A stretch of 64,000 bases of DNA from Minwuia sp048007105 (GTDB lineage: Bacteria; Pseudomonadota; Alphaproteobacteria; Minwuiales; Minwuiaceae). A program made the position numbers and the translations under genes. The DNA lies in the NCBI RefSeq assembly GCF_048007105.1, contig NZ_CP180352.1, positions 4,402,001 through 4,466,000 on the forward strand. The letters are read 5' to 3'. How positions within the stretch are numbered: the stretch's first letter is position 1; every line of letters starts with the position of its first letter. Shown here one piece after another: positions 50,204-58,132 of the stretch. Under the pieces are notes generated by a model. The model saw nothing but the letters and a program-made list of their open reading frames with translations, was not told where the DNA came from and did no database searches.

Positions 50204-50303
50204 GAAACTCCGCCCGCAGCGGGACTTGATCCCGCTGCCCAGTTCTGCCCCGAAGGCGCATGACAGCACCGCCGGACTGGGTCCCGGGATCAAGTCCCGG
50301 GAC
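50061..50303. repeat. Four REP-like palindromes (two inverted pairs)
   Basis: Each unit has perfect 9-bp arms and a 5-nt loop. Units: 50061-50083 (arms GTCCTCGGG, loop CTTGA), 50107-50129 (GCCTTCGGA, loop TCAAG), 50216-50238 (GCAGCGGGA, loop CTTGA), 50281-50303 (GTCCCGGGA, loop TCAAG). The loops alternate between CTTGA and its complement, so units sit head to tail in inverted pairs. The 333 bp from 50050 to 50382 contain only these, the duplicated gene end, and the aldo/keto reductase ribosome site. Confidence 0.85.
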
Positions 50304-50382
50304 GGGCGGTGTGCACCACCCCCACTGGCCCCGCCCCGCGCCAGCGGCTAGTCTTCGCCCGGCATTCGAGGGGAGAGACGGC

Positions 50383-51372
50383 ATGCAGCAGCGGAAACTG
50401 GGCGCGGACGGCCCGACGGTCAGCGCCATCGGATACGGCGCGATGTCGTTCACCGACTTCTACGGACCGGCGACCGACGAGGGCTCGATGGGCATTCTCG
50501 ACGCCTGCGTCGAGCTGGGCATCACCCATGTCGACACCTCCAACGTCTATGGCATGGGCCGGTCCGAGACCGTCATCGGCGAGTGGCTGAAGCAGCGCGG
50601 CGGCGAGCCGCCTTTCCGCATCGCCACCAAGGTCGGCATCCAGCGCGATCCCGAGCGGCGCTTCAACAACGACCCGGAGCACCTGCGCGAACAGCTGGAG
50701 GGCAGTCTGAAGCGCCTCGGCGTCGAGGCGATCGACCTCTACTACATCCACCGCCGCGACACCGCCCACGAGATCGAGGATGTGACCGAAACCATGGCCG
50801 GCTTCGTCAAGGCGGGGAAGGTCAAGGCCATCGGCTATTCCGAGATCGCGCCGGGCTCGCTCCGCCGTGCGGCGGCCGTGCATCCCATCGCCGCGGTGCA
50901 GTCGGAATATTCGCTGCAGACCCGCTCGCCCGATCTCGGCCTGGTCCAGGCCTGCGAGGAAGTGGGCGCGGCGCTGGTCGCCTTCTCGCCCGTCGGGCGC
51001 GCGCTGCTGACCGACCGGCCCCACTCGCCCGAGAGCATCGCGAAGATCGACTTCATGAAGAACAATCCGCGCTTCACCGGGCGGAACCTGGAGTTCAACA
51101 TGAAGAAGAACGCCGAGTTCCGCGCGCTGGCCGCCGAGATGGGCCACCCCGCGGCGACCCTCGCCTGCGCCTGGTGCCTGGCCCAGGGCGAGCATGTGCT
51201 GCCGATCCCCGGCACGCGCAAGGTCGAGCACCTGAAGGAATGCGCCGCCGCCGGCGACCTCACGCTGACGGCGGACGACCTCGCCCGGATCGAGGCGGTC
51301 CTGCCCGTCGGCTGGTGCCACGGCGACCGCTACAACGCGGCCCAGTGGGTGGCGCCGGAGAGATGGTGCTGA
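50383..51372 (+). CDS. Aldo/keto reductase
   Basis: An NADPH-dependent carbonyl reductase with a TIM barrel, 329 residues from ATG at 50383 behind GGGGAGAGA. Tetrad: Asp and Tyr in HVDTSNVYGMGRSE, Lys in FRIATKVGIQ, His in YYIHRRD. KVKAIGYSEIAPGSLRRA and VAFSPVGRALL are AKR13-like, and PIPGTRKVEHLKECAAA is the cofactor loop. It is followed 86 bp later by a quinone oxidoreductase-like gene. Physiological substrate unknown. Confidence 0.9.
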   Translation: MQQRKLGADGPTVSAIGYGAMSFTDFYGPATDEGSMGILDACVELGITHVDTSNVYGMGRSETVIGEWLKQRGGEPPFRIATKVGIQRDPERRFNNDPEHLREQLEGSLKRLGVEAIDLYYIHRRDTAHEIEDVTETMAGFVKAGKVKAIGYSEIAPGSLRRAAAVHPIAAVQSEYSLQTRSPDLGLVQACEEVGAALVAFSPVGRALLTDRPHSPESIAKIDFMKNNPRFTGRNLEFNMKKNAEFRALAAEMGHPAATLACAWCLAQGEHVLPIPGTRKVEHLKECAAAGDLTLTADDLARIEAVLPVGWCHGDRYNAAQWVAPERWC

Positions 51373-51458
51373 CCGGAACCGCACTTCACGACTGAAACGC
51401 GACGCCGCGGCGGGGAGGCCGGGGCGCGCGGCCGAACGCAACCGGGGAGGACCGCATC

Positions 51459-52466
51459 ATGCGCGCCGTTCGCATTCACCGATATTCCGCCTTCGAGGAC
51501 CTGGAGCTGGAGCAGGACGTGCCCCGGCCCGAGCTGCTGCCGCGCCAGGTGCGCATCGCGGTGAAGGCCGCGCCGCTCTCCATCGCGCTGCACCTGATGG
51601 CGAAGGGCGACTATCAGCGCCGCCCGCCCCTGCCCTATGTGCCGGGCGGCGAGGTTTCCGGCGTGGTGACCGAGATCGCCGAGGGCGTCGACCGCCTGAA
51701 GGTCGGCGACCGTGTGGCCGGCATCATCGACTGGGGCGCCATGGCCGAGGAGGCCGTCGGCTACGACGCCACGCTCTACCCGATCCCCGACGGGATGCCC
51801 TTCCCCGAGGCGGCGAGCCTCTCGCCCTCCTACGCCACCTCGATGGCGGCGCTGACCTGGCGGCACCAGCTGGACGTGCAGCCGGGCGAGTGGCTGCTGG
51901 TGCACGGGGCGGCGGGCGGCGTCGGGCTGGCCGCGGTCGAGATCGGCAAGGCGCTGGGCGCGAAGGTCATCGCCGTCGTCGGCTCGCAGGAAAAGGCGGA
52001 TTTCATCGCCGCGCACGGCGCCGACCACACCGTCATCCACACCGAGGCGAACTTCCGCGAGCGGGTCATGGACCTGACCGGCGGGCGCGGCGCCGACGCC
52101 GTGTTCGAGACCGTGGGCGGCGACAGCTTCATGCAGTCGCTCCGCTGCATGGCCCCGGGCAGCCGCATCTGCGTCATCGGCTTCGCCGGCGGCACGGTCC
52201 CGCAGATCCCGGCCAACCACCTGCTGGTCAAGAACATCACCGTCTGCGGGCTGTTCCTGGGCTATTACTGCGGCTGGGGTCGCGAGGACGTCCGCTACGA
52301 CCACCGCGACCGCCTCGCCGCCGACGTCGAACGCCTCACCGCCTGGTGGCGCGAGGGCAAACTCAGCCTCCACACCTCCCACGTCCTGCCGCTGGCCGAG
52401 TTTCAGGAGGCCATGCGGATCGTCACCTCACGGGAGGCGATGGGGCGGGTGGTGGTGGTGCCTTAG
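51459..52466 (+). CDS. NADPH:quinone oxidoreductase family protein
   Basis: A zinc-independent medium-chain dehydrogenase, 335 residues. The GroES-like part has YVPGGEVSGVVTEIAEGVDR and KVGDRVAGI; the Rossmann part has LLVHGAAGGVGLAAVEIGKA and later VFETVGGDSFMQSLRCM and GSRICVIGFAGG. No structural zinc cysteine cluster is seen. Related proteins reduce quinones or act in acyl-CoA metabolism. It is the last normal-GC gene before the AT-rich segment that begins right after its stop. Confidence 0.89.
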   Translation: MRAVRIHRYSAFEDLELEQDVPRPELLPRQVRIAVKAAPLSIALHLMAKGDYQRRPPLPYVPGGEVSGVVTEIAEGVDRLKVGDRVAGIIDWGAMAEEAVGYDATLYPIPDGMPFPEAASLSPSYATSMAALTWRHQLDVQPGEWLLVHGAAGGVGLAAVEIGKALGAKVIAVVGSQEKADFIAAHGADHTVIHTEANFRERVMDLTGGRGADAVFETVGGDSFMQSLRCMAPGSRICVIGFAGGTVPQIPANHLLVKNITVCGLFLGYYCGWGREDVRYDHRDRLAADVERLTAWWREGKLSLHTSHVLPLAEFQEAMRIVTSREAMGRVVVVP

Positions 52467-53462
52467 AATGTAATCCAAACACTGGACATATAAAGATTCT
52501 TTAAAATCAGACAAATACACCCTCATTATTGTTTTGAATTGCTCTATTTTTTCATGGGCCAATTCTGAATTCCCTCTGAAAAATGTATAGCATTAAATCT
52601 TGGAGCAGGAAGAACAGTTCTTCCACTCGGATCCAATGGCAAACCGGGAATGTAAGGTTTGGCCAGCTCGAACCTCGCTGACGAAAATTTTTCTGGATCT
52701 GAGAAAACTAGAATGAACATATATCCATTTATTGTTACCACTCGAGCCTCAAATTCACTCATGGATGCCAAGTACGGGATCACTATTCGACCACATCGTG
52801 CTAGCTTAGGCTCAATAATTAACTTTTTTCCATTTCTTTTTATCTTTGTAGATTTCGCCGTCAGAACAAAGCAAACAACGTAAATTGGATCTACCGGATT
52901 TTCATTCAGAATAATCTCCCGGTAATTATTTGTAAACACAGAGTTGTTATCTATTATTCTCGATGAATTATACGATATCTTCAGTAACCACCGCATCAAC
53001 ATCGAAAAATCATAGGAAAATTCAATTCGCCGAAGTGGCCGCGGTGTCTTGTAAAAATATTCATCGTAGAGTTCACAAATGTACCTGTCTAACCGTGAGA
53101 GGTGCAAGTTGTTACAATCTGCGCAAACATCTTTAATAACTTGTTCTGAAAAAATGACTTTTCCCGGCTTTTCATTATACCGAATCCTATAGTTCGTACG
53201 ATCCAAAATACATTTTGGCCAAATATGCTCCCTTGTGAGCTTTTTCTCATGACCACAATATGCACAAATCTTCGAAGCCATCGCATCTACTCATCATCCG
53301 AAAATACCCGCATAAATAATATCCAAAAAAATTGGATCTTCAATACATCGCTCGATCAACAAATTTCCCTGCTGTGAAAAAATAATTTCAATGAAAATTA
53401 GCATATAAATAAAGGAAATGGAGGCTTTTTGTTTTTAATAATGTCGACTGTTGAGCAATCAT
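52467..53462. other. AT-rich island
   Basis: Base composition drops sharply right after the quinone oxidoreductase stop and returns at the frameshifted LLM gene. Hand counts give 19 of 60 G/C at 52501-52560 and 16 of 60 at 52921-52980; neighbouring lines are about two thirds G/C. The island holds one HNH-like gene. 53282-53462 upstream of it shows no gene, only A/T-rich sequence likely to contain its promoter. No terminal repeats or integrase were found. Confidence 0.8.
52544..53281 (-). CDS. HNH-like zinc-finger nuclease candidate on the AT-rich island
   Basis: A 245-residue protein starting MASKICAYCGHEKKLTREHI. The N-terminal CAYC, the His in TREHIWPKC and a second CADCNN pair (around residue 52-57) form the CxxC-H-CxxC(N) pattern of HNH endonucleases. 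The rest (IEFSYDFSMLMRWLLKISYN, CFVLTAKSTKIKRNGKKLII and so on) matches no family I know and may be an effector or target-sensing part. Codon use is AT-rich, unlike all neighbours, which indicates transfer. A defence role is possible from type and context but not shown. Confidence 0.7.
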   Translation of the reverse strand: MASKICAYCGHEKKLTREHIWPKCILDRTNYRIRYNEKPGKVIFSEQVIKDVCADCNNLHLSRLDRYICELYDEYFYKTPRPLRRIEFSYDFSMLMRWLLKISYNSSRIIDNNSVFTNNYREIILNENPVDPIYVVCFVLTAKSTKIKRNGKKLIIEPKLARCGRIVIPYLASMSEFEARVVTINGYMFILVFSDPEKFSSARFELAKPYIPGLPLDPSGRTVLPAPRFNAIHFSEGIQNWPMKK

Positions 53463-54496
53463 TTAGGTATCCACTCTCGTCGGCGCCCCCGCCTTCAATA
53501 TCGCCTCGATCTCGTCCCAGGGCGTGCCGGGCACCAGGCCGAGCATGTTGACGTCGACGGCGCTGTCCCAGGCGGCGAGGCCGGCGGCGACGTCGCCGGG
53601 GCTGCCGTAGGCCGTGAGCTGCTCCAGCAGCACCTCGGCCTCGGGCGGGACCACCATGCCGCCGGGGACGGATTTCGGGTTGGCGGCGATCACGGCCTCG
53701 ACGGCGTCGGCGTAGCCCTGCTTGCGGAGCGAATTGGCGTAGACGTCGCCCATCGCCGCGACATACCACGCGACATTGGCCGCCACCGTCTTCTTCGCCT
53801 TCGCCGGATCGGCCTGCACCGAGACGGTCGGTCCGCCCAGGACGGTGAAGGCGTCGGGGTCCAGCCCCTCGTCGCGGCGCAGGTTGCGCAGTTCCGGCAC
53901 CCAGGACGCGAAACGGTCGCGGGCCACGTAGTAGGGGAACCAGCCGTCGCCCAGCCGCGCCGCGTCGCGCACCGTGCGCGGGCCGATGGCGGCGATATAG
54001 ACGGGCAGGTCCGGCCAGGGGCGGCTGGCCCATGCGGAGCAGGCCGTGTGAGGATCTCGTCGGGCAGGTCGGCGCGCTTGCCTTCCAGCAGGCGGCGGAT
54101 CTCGCGCACCGTGCGCCCCAGGCGCCGCCGCGGCCGGCGGTAGGGCACGCCGTGGAAGCCCTCGGCCAGCGCCTTGGTGCTGGCGCCGAGGCCGAGCACG
54201 TAGCGGTCGCCGGAGATGTCGGCCAGCGTCGCCGCGTTCATGGCGATGGCGCCGGGCGTGCGGCTCCAGACCGAGAGAATGCCCGACATGGGGCGGATGC
54301 GCTCGGTCTTCAGCGCGATCTCGGTCAGCACCAGGGTGGAATCGAAGCCCCAGCCCTCGGGCACCGAGAAGAGCTCATAGCCCAGCTCGTCGGCCAGCAC
54401 CGCCATGCGGACGATGACGTCGCGGCGGGTCTCCATGGGCGTGAGCGCGATGCCGCGGCGCGGGCGTGCGCCGCCGCGTGAGGTGGAATCGGGCAT
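53463..54496 (-). pseudogene. LLM-class flavin-dependent oxidoreductase with a frameshift
   Basis: From ATG at 54496 (MPDSTSRGGARPRRGIALTP) the frame reads a good N-terminal half: MAVLADELGYELFSVPEGWG, GDRYVLGLGASTKALAEGFH, EIRRLLEGKRADLPDEIL. It then loses homology near 54018-54030, beside a run of four G (plus strand). A different frame continues DLPVYIAAIGPRTVRDAARL to the stop at 53463. One missing base explains the break. All expected parts are otherwise there, so the mutation is recent or an error. Function unknown. Confidence 0.75.
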
Positions 54497-54633
54497 GGTC
54501 AGGGCTCGTCGGTCTGTTCGTACGCATACCAGGACGAACAAGGCAGGATTGCTGTCCCGACCCGCCCATGATGCCCGCTGCTGCGGCGCAAGGCAAATCG
54601 GCCCCGGATTCGCTGCGGCTGCGAAGGCGCCTT

Positions 54634-54748
54634 CCCTCCCCCTCGAGGGGGGAGGGTCAGGGTGGGGGTGGATCGGCGAAGCCGAAATGGCCTCCGGCCT
54701 CACCCCCCCACCCGTCGCTGCGCACCGACCTCCCCCTCGATGGGGAGG
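54634..54748. repeat. Palindrome-rich intergenic element
   Basis: CCCTCCCCCTCGAGGGGGGAGGG (as 54634-54656) is nearly perfectly self-complementary. ACCTCCCC (54727-54734) pairs with GGGGAGGT (54741-54748) around CTCGAT. Between and around them the sequence has C- and G-runs. The gap 54497-54979 (483 bp) holds only this element and a partial dyad at 54945-54966 (CCGGG-CTCAAA-CCCGG type); no gene is supported. Confidence 0.55.
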
Positions 54749-54979
54749 TTCCGGGTCGGCCAGCTCCCTCCCACAGTCACCCCCGATGGCCCAAGGGGCC
54801 ACTCGGGGGTCCGGAGCGGCTGCGCCGCAAGGTTCACGGTCTGCCGGATGCCCGCGCGGGGCGGGCATGACCCATTGTGTCAGCCGGTTCCGGCGAGCTC
54901 GGAGCGGCCCGGCTGGCTGCCCCAACCCATGATCCGGGGGGGGCCCGGGCTCAAACCCGGCCGGGCCGTTTCTCTCTCC

Positions 54980-55609
54980 CTAAAGCTGCGCCGACGGCCG
55001 GTCCTTCATCTTCGTGTACCACGCGTTCAGCGCCGGCTTGGTCTCGTCGACCTTCACCTTGATGATGCGCTGGAAGTCGATCAGCACGAAGGCGGTGATG
55101 TCGGCGTAGGAGATCGCGTCGCCGACCACCCAGTCGCGGCCGGTCATGTGCGCTTCCATCATCTCCTGGAAGCGCTTGGCCCGCGCCAGACCGCGTTCGG
55201 CCAGTTCGGGGATCTGCTCGTAATTGTCGGGACCGGGCAGCGCGCGGCCCTTCATGTGCGGGTTGGAATTGCGCAGCGCCTCCGCTGTCGCCATGCCGCC
55301 CTGCTGCTCGGCGATGGCGGCCCAGTCCATGATCTCGCCGGTCTCGGCGGGGTTGCGGCCCATCAGGACGGGCTCGGGGAACTTCTGCTCCAGATAGGTG
55401 GCGATGCCGATGTTCTGGGTCAGGGTCACGCCGTCGTCGGTGACCAGCGCCGGCAGGGTGCAGAACGGATTGATCTTGCGGAAGTCGTCCGCCATCTGCT
55501 CGCCCTTGGCGATGGAGACCTCGGTGGTCGGGATGTCCAGCCCCTTCTCGGCGATGAACATGCGGGCGCGGCGCGGGCTCGGCGCGGTGGAGCAGTCGTA
55601 GAAATGCAT
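54980..55609 (-). CDS. Glutathione S-transferase family protein
   Basis: A 209-residue GST. The N-terminal domain reads MHFYDCSTAPSPRRARMFIA, with a Ser-Pro near the usual catalytic spot, then INPFCTLPALVTDDGVTLTQ, the cis-Pro and glutathione gamma-Glu loop (TQ in place of ES). The helical domain includes GRDWVVGDAISYADITAFV, the conserved N-cap box (YADI). Likely a small-molecule detoxifying enzyme; substrate unknown. It is not paralogous in close detail with the GST at 20035. Confidence 0.87.
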   Translation of the reverse strand: MHFYDCSTAPSPRRARMFIAEKGLDIPTTEVSIAKGEQMADDFRKINPFCTLPALVTDDGVTLTQNIGIATYLEQKFPEPVLMGRNPAETGEIMDWAAIAEQQGGMATAEALRNSNPHMKGRALPGPDNYEQIPELAERGLARAKRFQEMMEAHMTGRDWVVGDAISYADITAFVLIDFQRIIKVKVDETKPALNAWYTKMKDRPSAQL

Positions 55610-55683
55610 CGGATGGTCCTCCCCAGGAGCGGTCTGCCGGGGAGTGTAGCCGCTCGGGGTCCGATGTCACCCCGCAGCCGGCA

Positions 55684-55722
55684 GGCGCCCGGCGCGGCGT
55701 TCCCTGTTCCGCGCCGGGCGCC
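55684..55722. terminator. 14-bp perfect hairpin after the small basic protein gene
   Basis: GGCGCCCGGCGCGG (55684-55697) pairs with CCGCGCCGGGCGCC (55709-55722) around 11 nt. It starts 10 nt past the stop of the 44-residue gene on the minus strand. No T run follows, so it is a strong RNA hairpin and a probable but not classical terminator. Confidence 0.55.
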
Positions 55723-55731
55723 CGTCCGGGA

Positions 55732-55866
55732 TTACTTCACCCTGGCGCCGCCGATCACGGGCTGCGACTTGCCGCCCGACGCGGTCGCCGTGGCGGGCGT
55801 CTTCGGTTTTTCCTGTTTCGGCTTCTTCGGCTCGCGGTTGCTGCGGTGCTTGTTGCCCTTGGACAT
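55732..55866 (-). CDS. Small basic protein of 44 residues
   Basis: ATG at 55866 has AGAAGG at the right spacing. The product reads MSKGNKHRSNREPKKPKQEK, then PKTPATATASGGKSQPVIGGARVK. It is strongly basic and disordered. Very similar short Lys-rich proteins occur across alphaproteobacteria as uncharacterised genes, from memory of their look, so I think it is expressed. A nucleic acid-binding role is only suggested by charge. It is monocistronic, with a strong hairpin after the stop. Confidence 0.65.
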   Translation of the reverse strand: MSKGNKHRSNREPKKPKQEKPKTPATATASGGKSQPVIGGARVK

Positions 55867-56242
55867 GACCTTCTCTCATGGACGGCCGCGGCGCGCCGGA
55901 TGCCCCGCACGCGGCCGCGGATGTTGCGCCGCCGGCGCTGGCGGACCATCTCCGGCGGCTCTCTGGTTCCGGCTGGACGCGTGGCCACCCGAGGGTCCGG
56001 GCCGGAGCCGGGACCGGGTTGTTCCGAGGATGACGGCGGGCGACGCCCGGCAAGGGCGGCGTGCCGATCCTGATCGCGATAGAAATGAGGGTGCGCGCCC
56101 GTCTTTCCTAGTGGCGCGACGGGCGGATGAGAAAATATTCTTCCGTGGCGGCGGCCGGCAGTCCGCACCCGCCTTCACCGGATGGTAACCACCACCCTCT
56201 ACCCCGGCAAAGAAGGCGATCGGGCGAGGGAAACGGACGGCG
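55867..56242. other. Intergenic region with repeat-like sequence, no gene supported
   Basis: 376 bp between the small basic gene and the NAD(P)-binding protein. Apparent frames here are rich in Arg/Pro/Gly and lack any family pattern. The part 55975-56045 has REP-remnant character (GGGCCGGAGCCGGGACCGGG followed by a GAGGATGACGG end). Promoter elements of both flanking genes should lie within it; none stands out. Confidence 0.5.
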
Positions 56243-56893
56243 ATGAAGCTTCTGCTCTTCGGGGCGACAGGGATGACGGGCGGCGCGGTGCTCGACGCGG
56301 CGCTGGCCGATGGCCGCGTGACGGCGGTGACCGCCATCGGGCGGCGCGCCTCCGGGCGGTCTCATCCGAAGCTGGAAGAGATCGAGCACCACGACTTCCT
56401 GGACCATGCCGCCATCGAGGACCGCATGGCCGACGCCGGGGCCTGCATCTTCTGCCTCGCCACCTATCAGGCGAAGGTGAGCAAGGCGGCCTACGAGGAG
56501 ATCACGGTCGGCTATCCCACCGCGCTGATCGCGGCGCTGGAGCGGGTCAATCCGTCGATCCGCTTCGTGCTCTTCAGCGCCATGGGATCGCGGCCCGACG
56601 GCGGCGGCATGATGAGCTACGCCGCGATCAAGGGCCGGGCCGAGGCGACGCTGATGCAGTCCGCGCTGGCCGGCCGCCACGCCTTCCGCCCCAGCCTGAT
56701 CGTCCCCCCGCCCGCCGGCCGCGCCTGGTACTGGCCCGCCGGCCTGCTGGAACTCATCTTCCGCATCGTGCCGGCCGCCGGCATCCAGGCCCCCGACCTC
56801 GGCCGCGTCTTCATCGACGTCGCCCTGAACGGCGACGCGCCCGAGGTGCTGGAGAACAGCGACATCCGCCGGCGGCTGCGCCAGTTGGGTTAG
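56243..56893 (+). CDS. NAD(P)-binding protein (atypical SDR, NmrA/YwnB-like)
   Basis: A 216-residue Rossmann protein. MKLLLFGATGMTGGAVLDAA shows the GATGxxG cofactor loop at residues 7-13. VTAIGRRASGRSHPKLEEIE, CLATYQAKVSKAAYEEITVG, FVLFSAMGSRPDGGGMMSYA and IKGRAEATL (with the K of a YxxxK-like motif) follow, then PSLIVPPPAGR. Such proteins are oxidoreductases or redox sensors; the substrate is unknown. It stands alone. Confidence 0.82.
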   Translation: MKLLLFGATGMTGGAVLDAALADGRVTAVTAIGRRASGRSHPKLEEIEHHDFLDHAAIEDRMADAGACIFCLATYQAKVSKAAYEEITVGYPTALIAALERVNPSIRFVLFSAMGSRPDGGGMMSYAAIKGRAEATLMQSALAGRHAFRPSLIVPPPAGRAWYWPAGLLELIFRIVPAAGIQAPDLGRVFIDVALNGDAPEVLENSDIRRRLRQLG

Positions 56894-57013
56894 GCGGTCC
56901 GGTCAGCGGGCGACGGCGGCATTGCGCACCCTCCCCTGCAATGCTGTGCTCAGGCGTGATGCCTCCCCGGACCCAGAGCCGGGGCGCACCTGTGAACCGG
57001 GAACACCGGAGCC

Positions 57014-57310
57014 ATGCGCGACCGCACCTACTACGTCTACATCCTGACGAACCGGACACACCAGACACTCTACATCGGGGTGACCGGCGACCTGCGACGA
57101 CGGGTCGAGGAACACCGCCAGGGCCTGTCGGGATTCACCGACACATACAGCGTCCGCAAGCTGGTCTGGTTCTAGGGCCATGCCGACGTGAACGCCGCCC
57201 GCCAGCGCGAGCGAAGCATGAAACACTGGCTGCGCGCCTGGAAGGACGAATTGATTTCGGCGTCGAATCCGACATGGGCGGACCTGTCGGGTCAGTTACC
57301 CTTCGACTAA
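57014..57310 (+). pseudogene. GIY-YIG nuclease gene broken by an in-frame TAG
   Basis: The reading frame (98 sense codons) encodes a small GIY-YIG domain of the YhbQ type: YYVYILTNRTHQTLYIGVTG holds the YVY...YIG pair, then LRRRVEEHRQGL with the catalytic Arg. Codon 54 (57173-57175) is TAG within LVWF-stop-GHADVNAARQRERSM, where family members have glutamate (GAG to TAG is one change). After it the family pattern resumes to the TAA at 57310. The stop may make a dead gene; suppression or error cannot be excluded. REP-like palindromes follow directly. Confidence 0.75.
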
Positions 57311-57345
57311 CTCAGCCGGCGGCCCCGATCGACCGCCCGTTACAG

Positions 57346-57409
57346 GCCCTCGGATCAAGTCCGAGGGCAACACAATAGGGTCTGGAGTCCTCGGGCTTGA
57401 CCCGAGGAC
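57346..57409. repeat. REP-like inverted pair after the GIY-YIG gene
   Basis: 57346-57368: arms GCCCTCGGA and TCCGAGGGC, loop TCAAG. 57387-57409: arms GTCCTCGGG and CCCGAGGAC, loop CTTGA. Same family as the units at 50 kb, in the opposite order. The second unit is identical in sequence to the unit at 50061-50083. Confidence 0.85.
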
Positions 57410-57443
57410 CTGTGAACCCACGGTCGAGCTTGTCTCAAACTGT

Positions 57444-58109
57444 CTACTCGTTCAGGGCTCTTTCCCGAAACGCATTGATGAGCCTCGCAAGGTTGACCTT
57501 CCGATAGTCACCATAGCCATGAGAGAGGAAGAATAGCCCACTCGTTCCATCGCTAAAACGATAGTTCCTTTGCGACCTCGGGTCGGATGATTCGAAAGTT
57601 AATATGTAAGTTGGACTTGATCCGGTAGTTGCAGTTGCCGCCGTCATGTTCTCGTAACGATGCACGAACCGCCGATGAAAGATGCGGTAACTCATCTCTT
57701 TTCGGCCAAGATGCAATGCCCCCGACAGTCCCGACATCATTCCCAGTCCGGCCCCAACAATAAGTACACCGCCTGGAAACATCATCGCTGTAAGCAAGAT
57801 ATGGCCTTCTACGAAGGTCAAGTATGCGAGCATTGAGACCGCCACGCCGGTTGCCAACACCTCGAGTCCTTCGAGCAATGATGGGTTCAGTGTGACGTTA
57901 TCTGGCAATGGGTCGGGTGGCCTCCAGGGGCGGATCCAAAGCGCGATATGCCGGAACGGAACATCCAAAGCACAGACGACGTAGGTGGCAGAAACAAGAT
58001 ACAGCGTCTTCCTCGTCCACGCTTCGCCGCCAGTCGCGACCTCCGCTGCCATGTACGTGATTAGACCGAAGAGCAGGTTCGCTCCGAAGTGCAAGACCGG
58101 ATGAAACAC
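57444..58109 (-). CDS. Orphan membrane protein
   Basis: A 221-residue protein, GTG start at 58109 with AAGGACAAGG upstream. About four hydrophobic helices in the first 130 residues (LHFGANLLFGLITYMAAEVA; TLYLVSATYVVCALDV; VAVSMLAYLTFV; MMFPGGVLIVGAGLGMM). The C-terminal ~90 residues are soluble (FHRRFVHRYENMTAA ... SDGTSGLFFLSHGYGDYRKV). I do not recognise the family. A hand count at 57601-57660 gives 28 of 60 G/C, clearly lower than most genes here, suggesting transfer. It lies 23 bp after ecm on the same strand, so it may ride on that transcript. Confidence 0.7.
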   Translation of the reverse strand: MFHPVLHFGANLLFGLITYMAAEVATGGEAWTRKTLYLVSATYVVCALDVPFRHIALWIRPWRPPDPLPDNVTLNPSLLEGLEVLATGVAVSMLAYLTFVEGHILLTAMMFPGGVLIVGAGLGMMSGLSGALHLGRKEMSYRIFHRRFVHRYENMTAATATTGSSPTYILTFESSDPRSQRNYRFSDGTSGLFFLSHGYGDYRKVNLARLINAFRERALNE

Positions 58110-58132
58110 CCTTGTCCTTCACAATCCGCCGC

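Noticed and set aside
52467..53462. A complete mobile element
   Set aside because: The AT-rich island has no integrase, transposase, or obvious terminal inverted or direct repeats, so only foreign origin is claimed.
55755..56168. 137-residue Arg/Pro-rich frame on the minus strand
   Set aside because: It covers the 44-residue gene in another frame and REP-remnant sequence; no homology pattern, no ribosome site.
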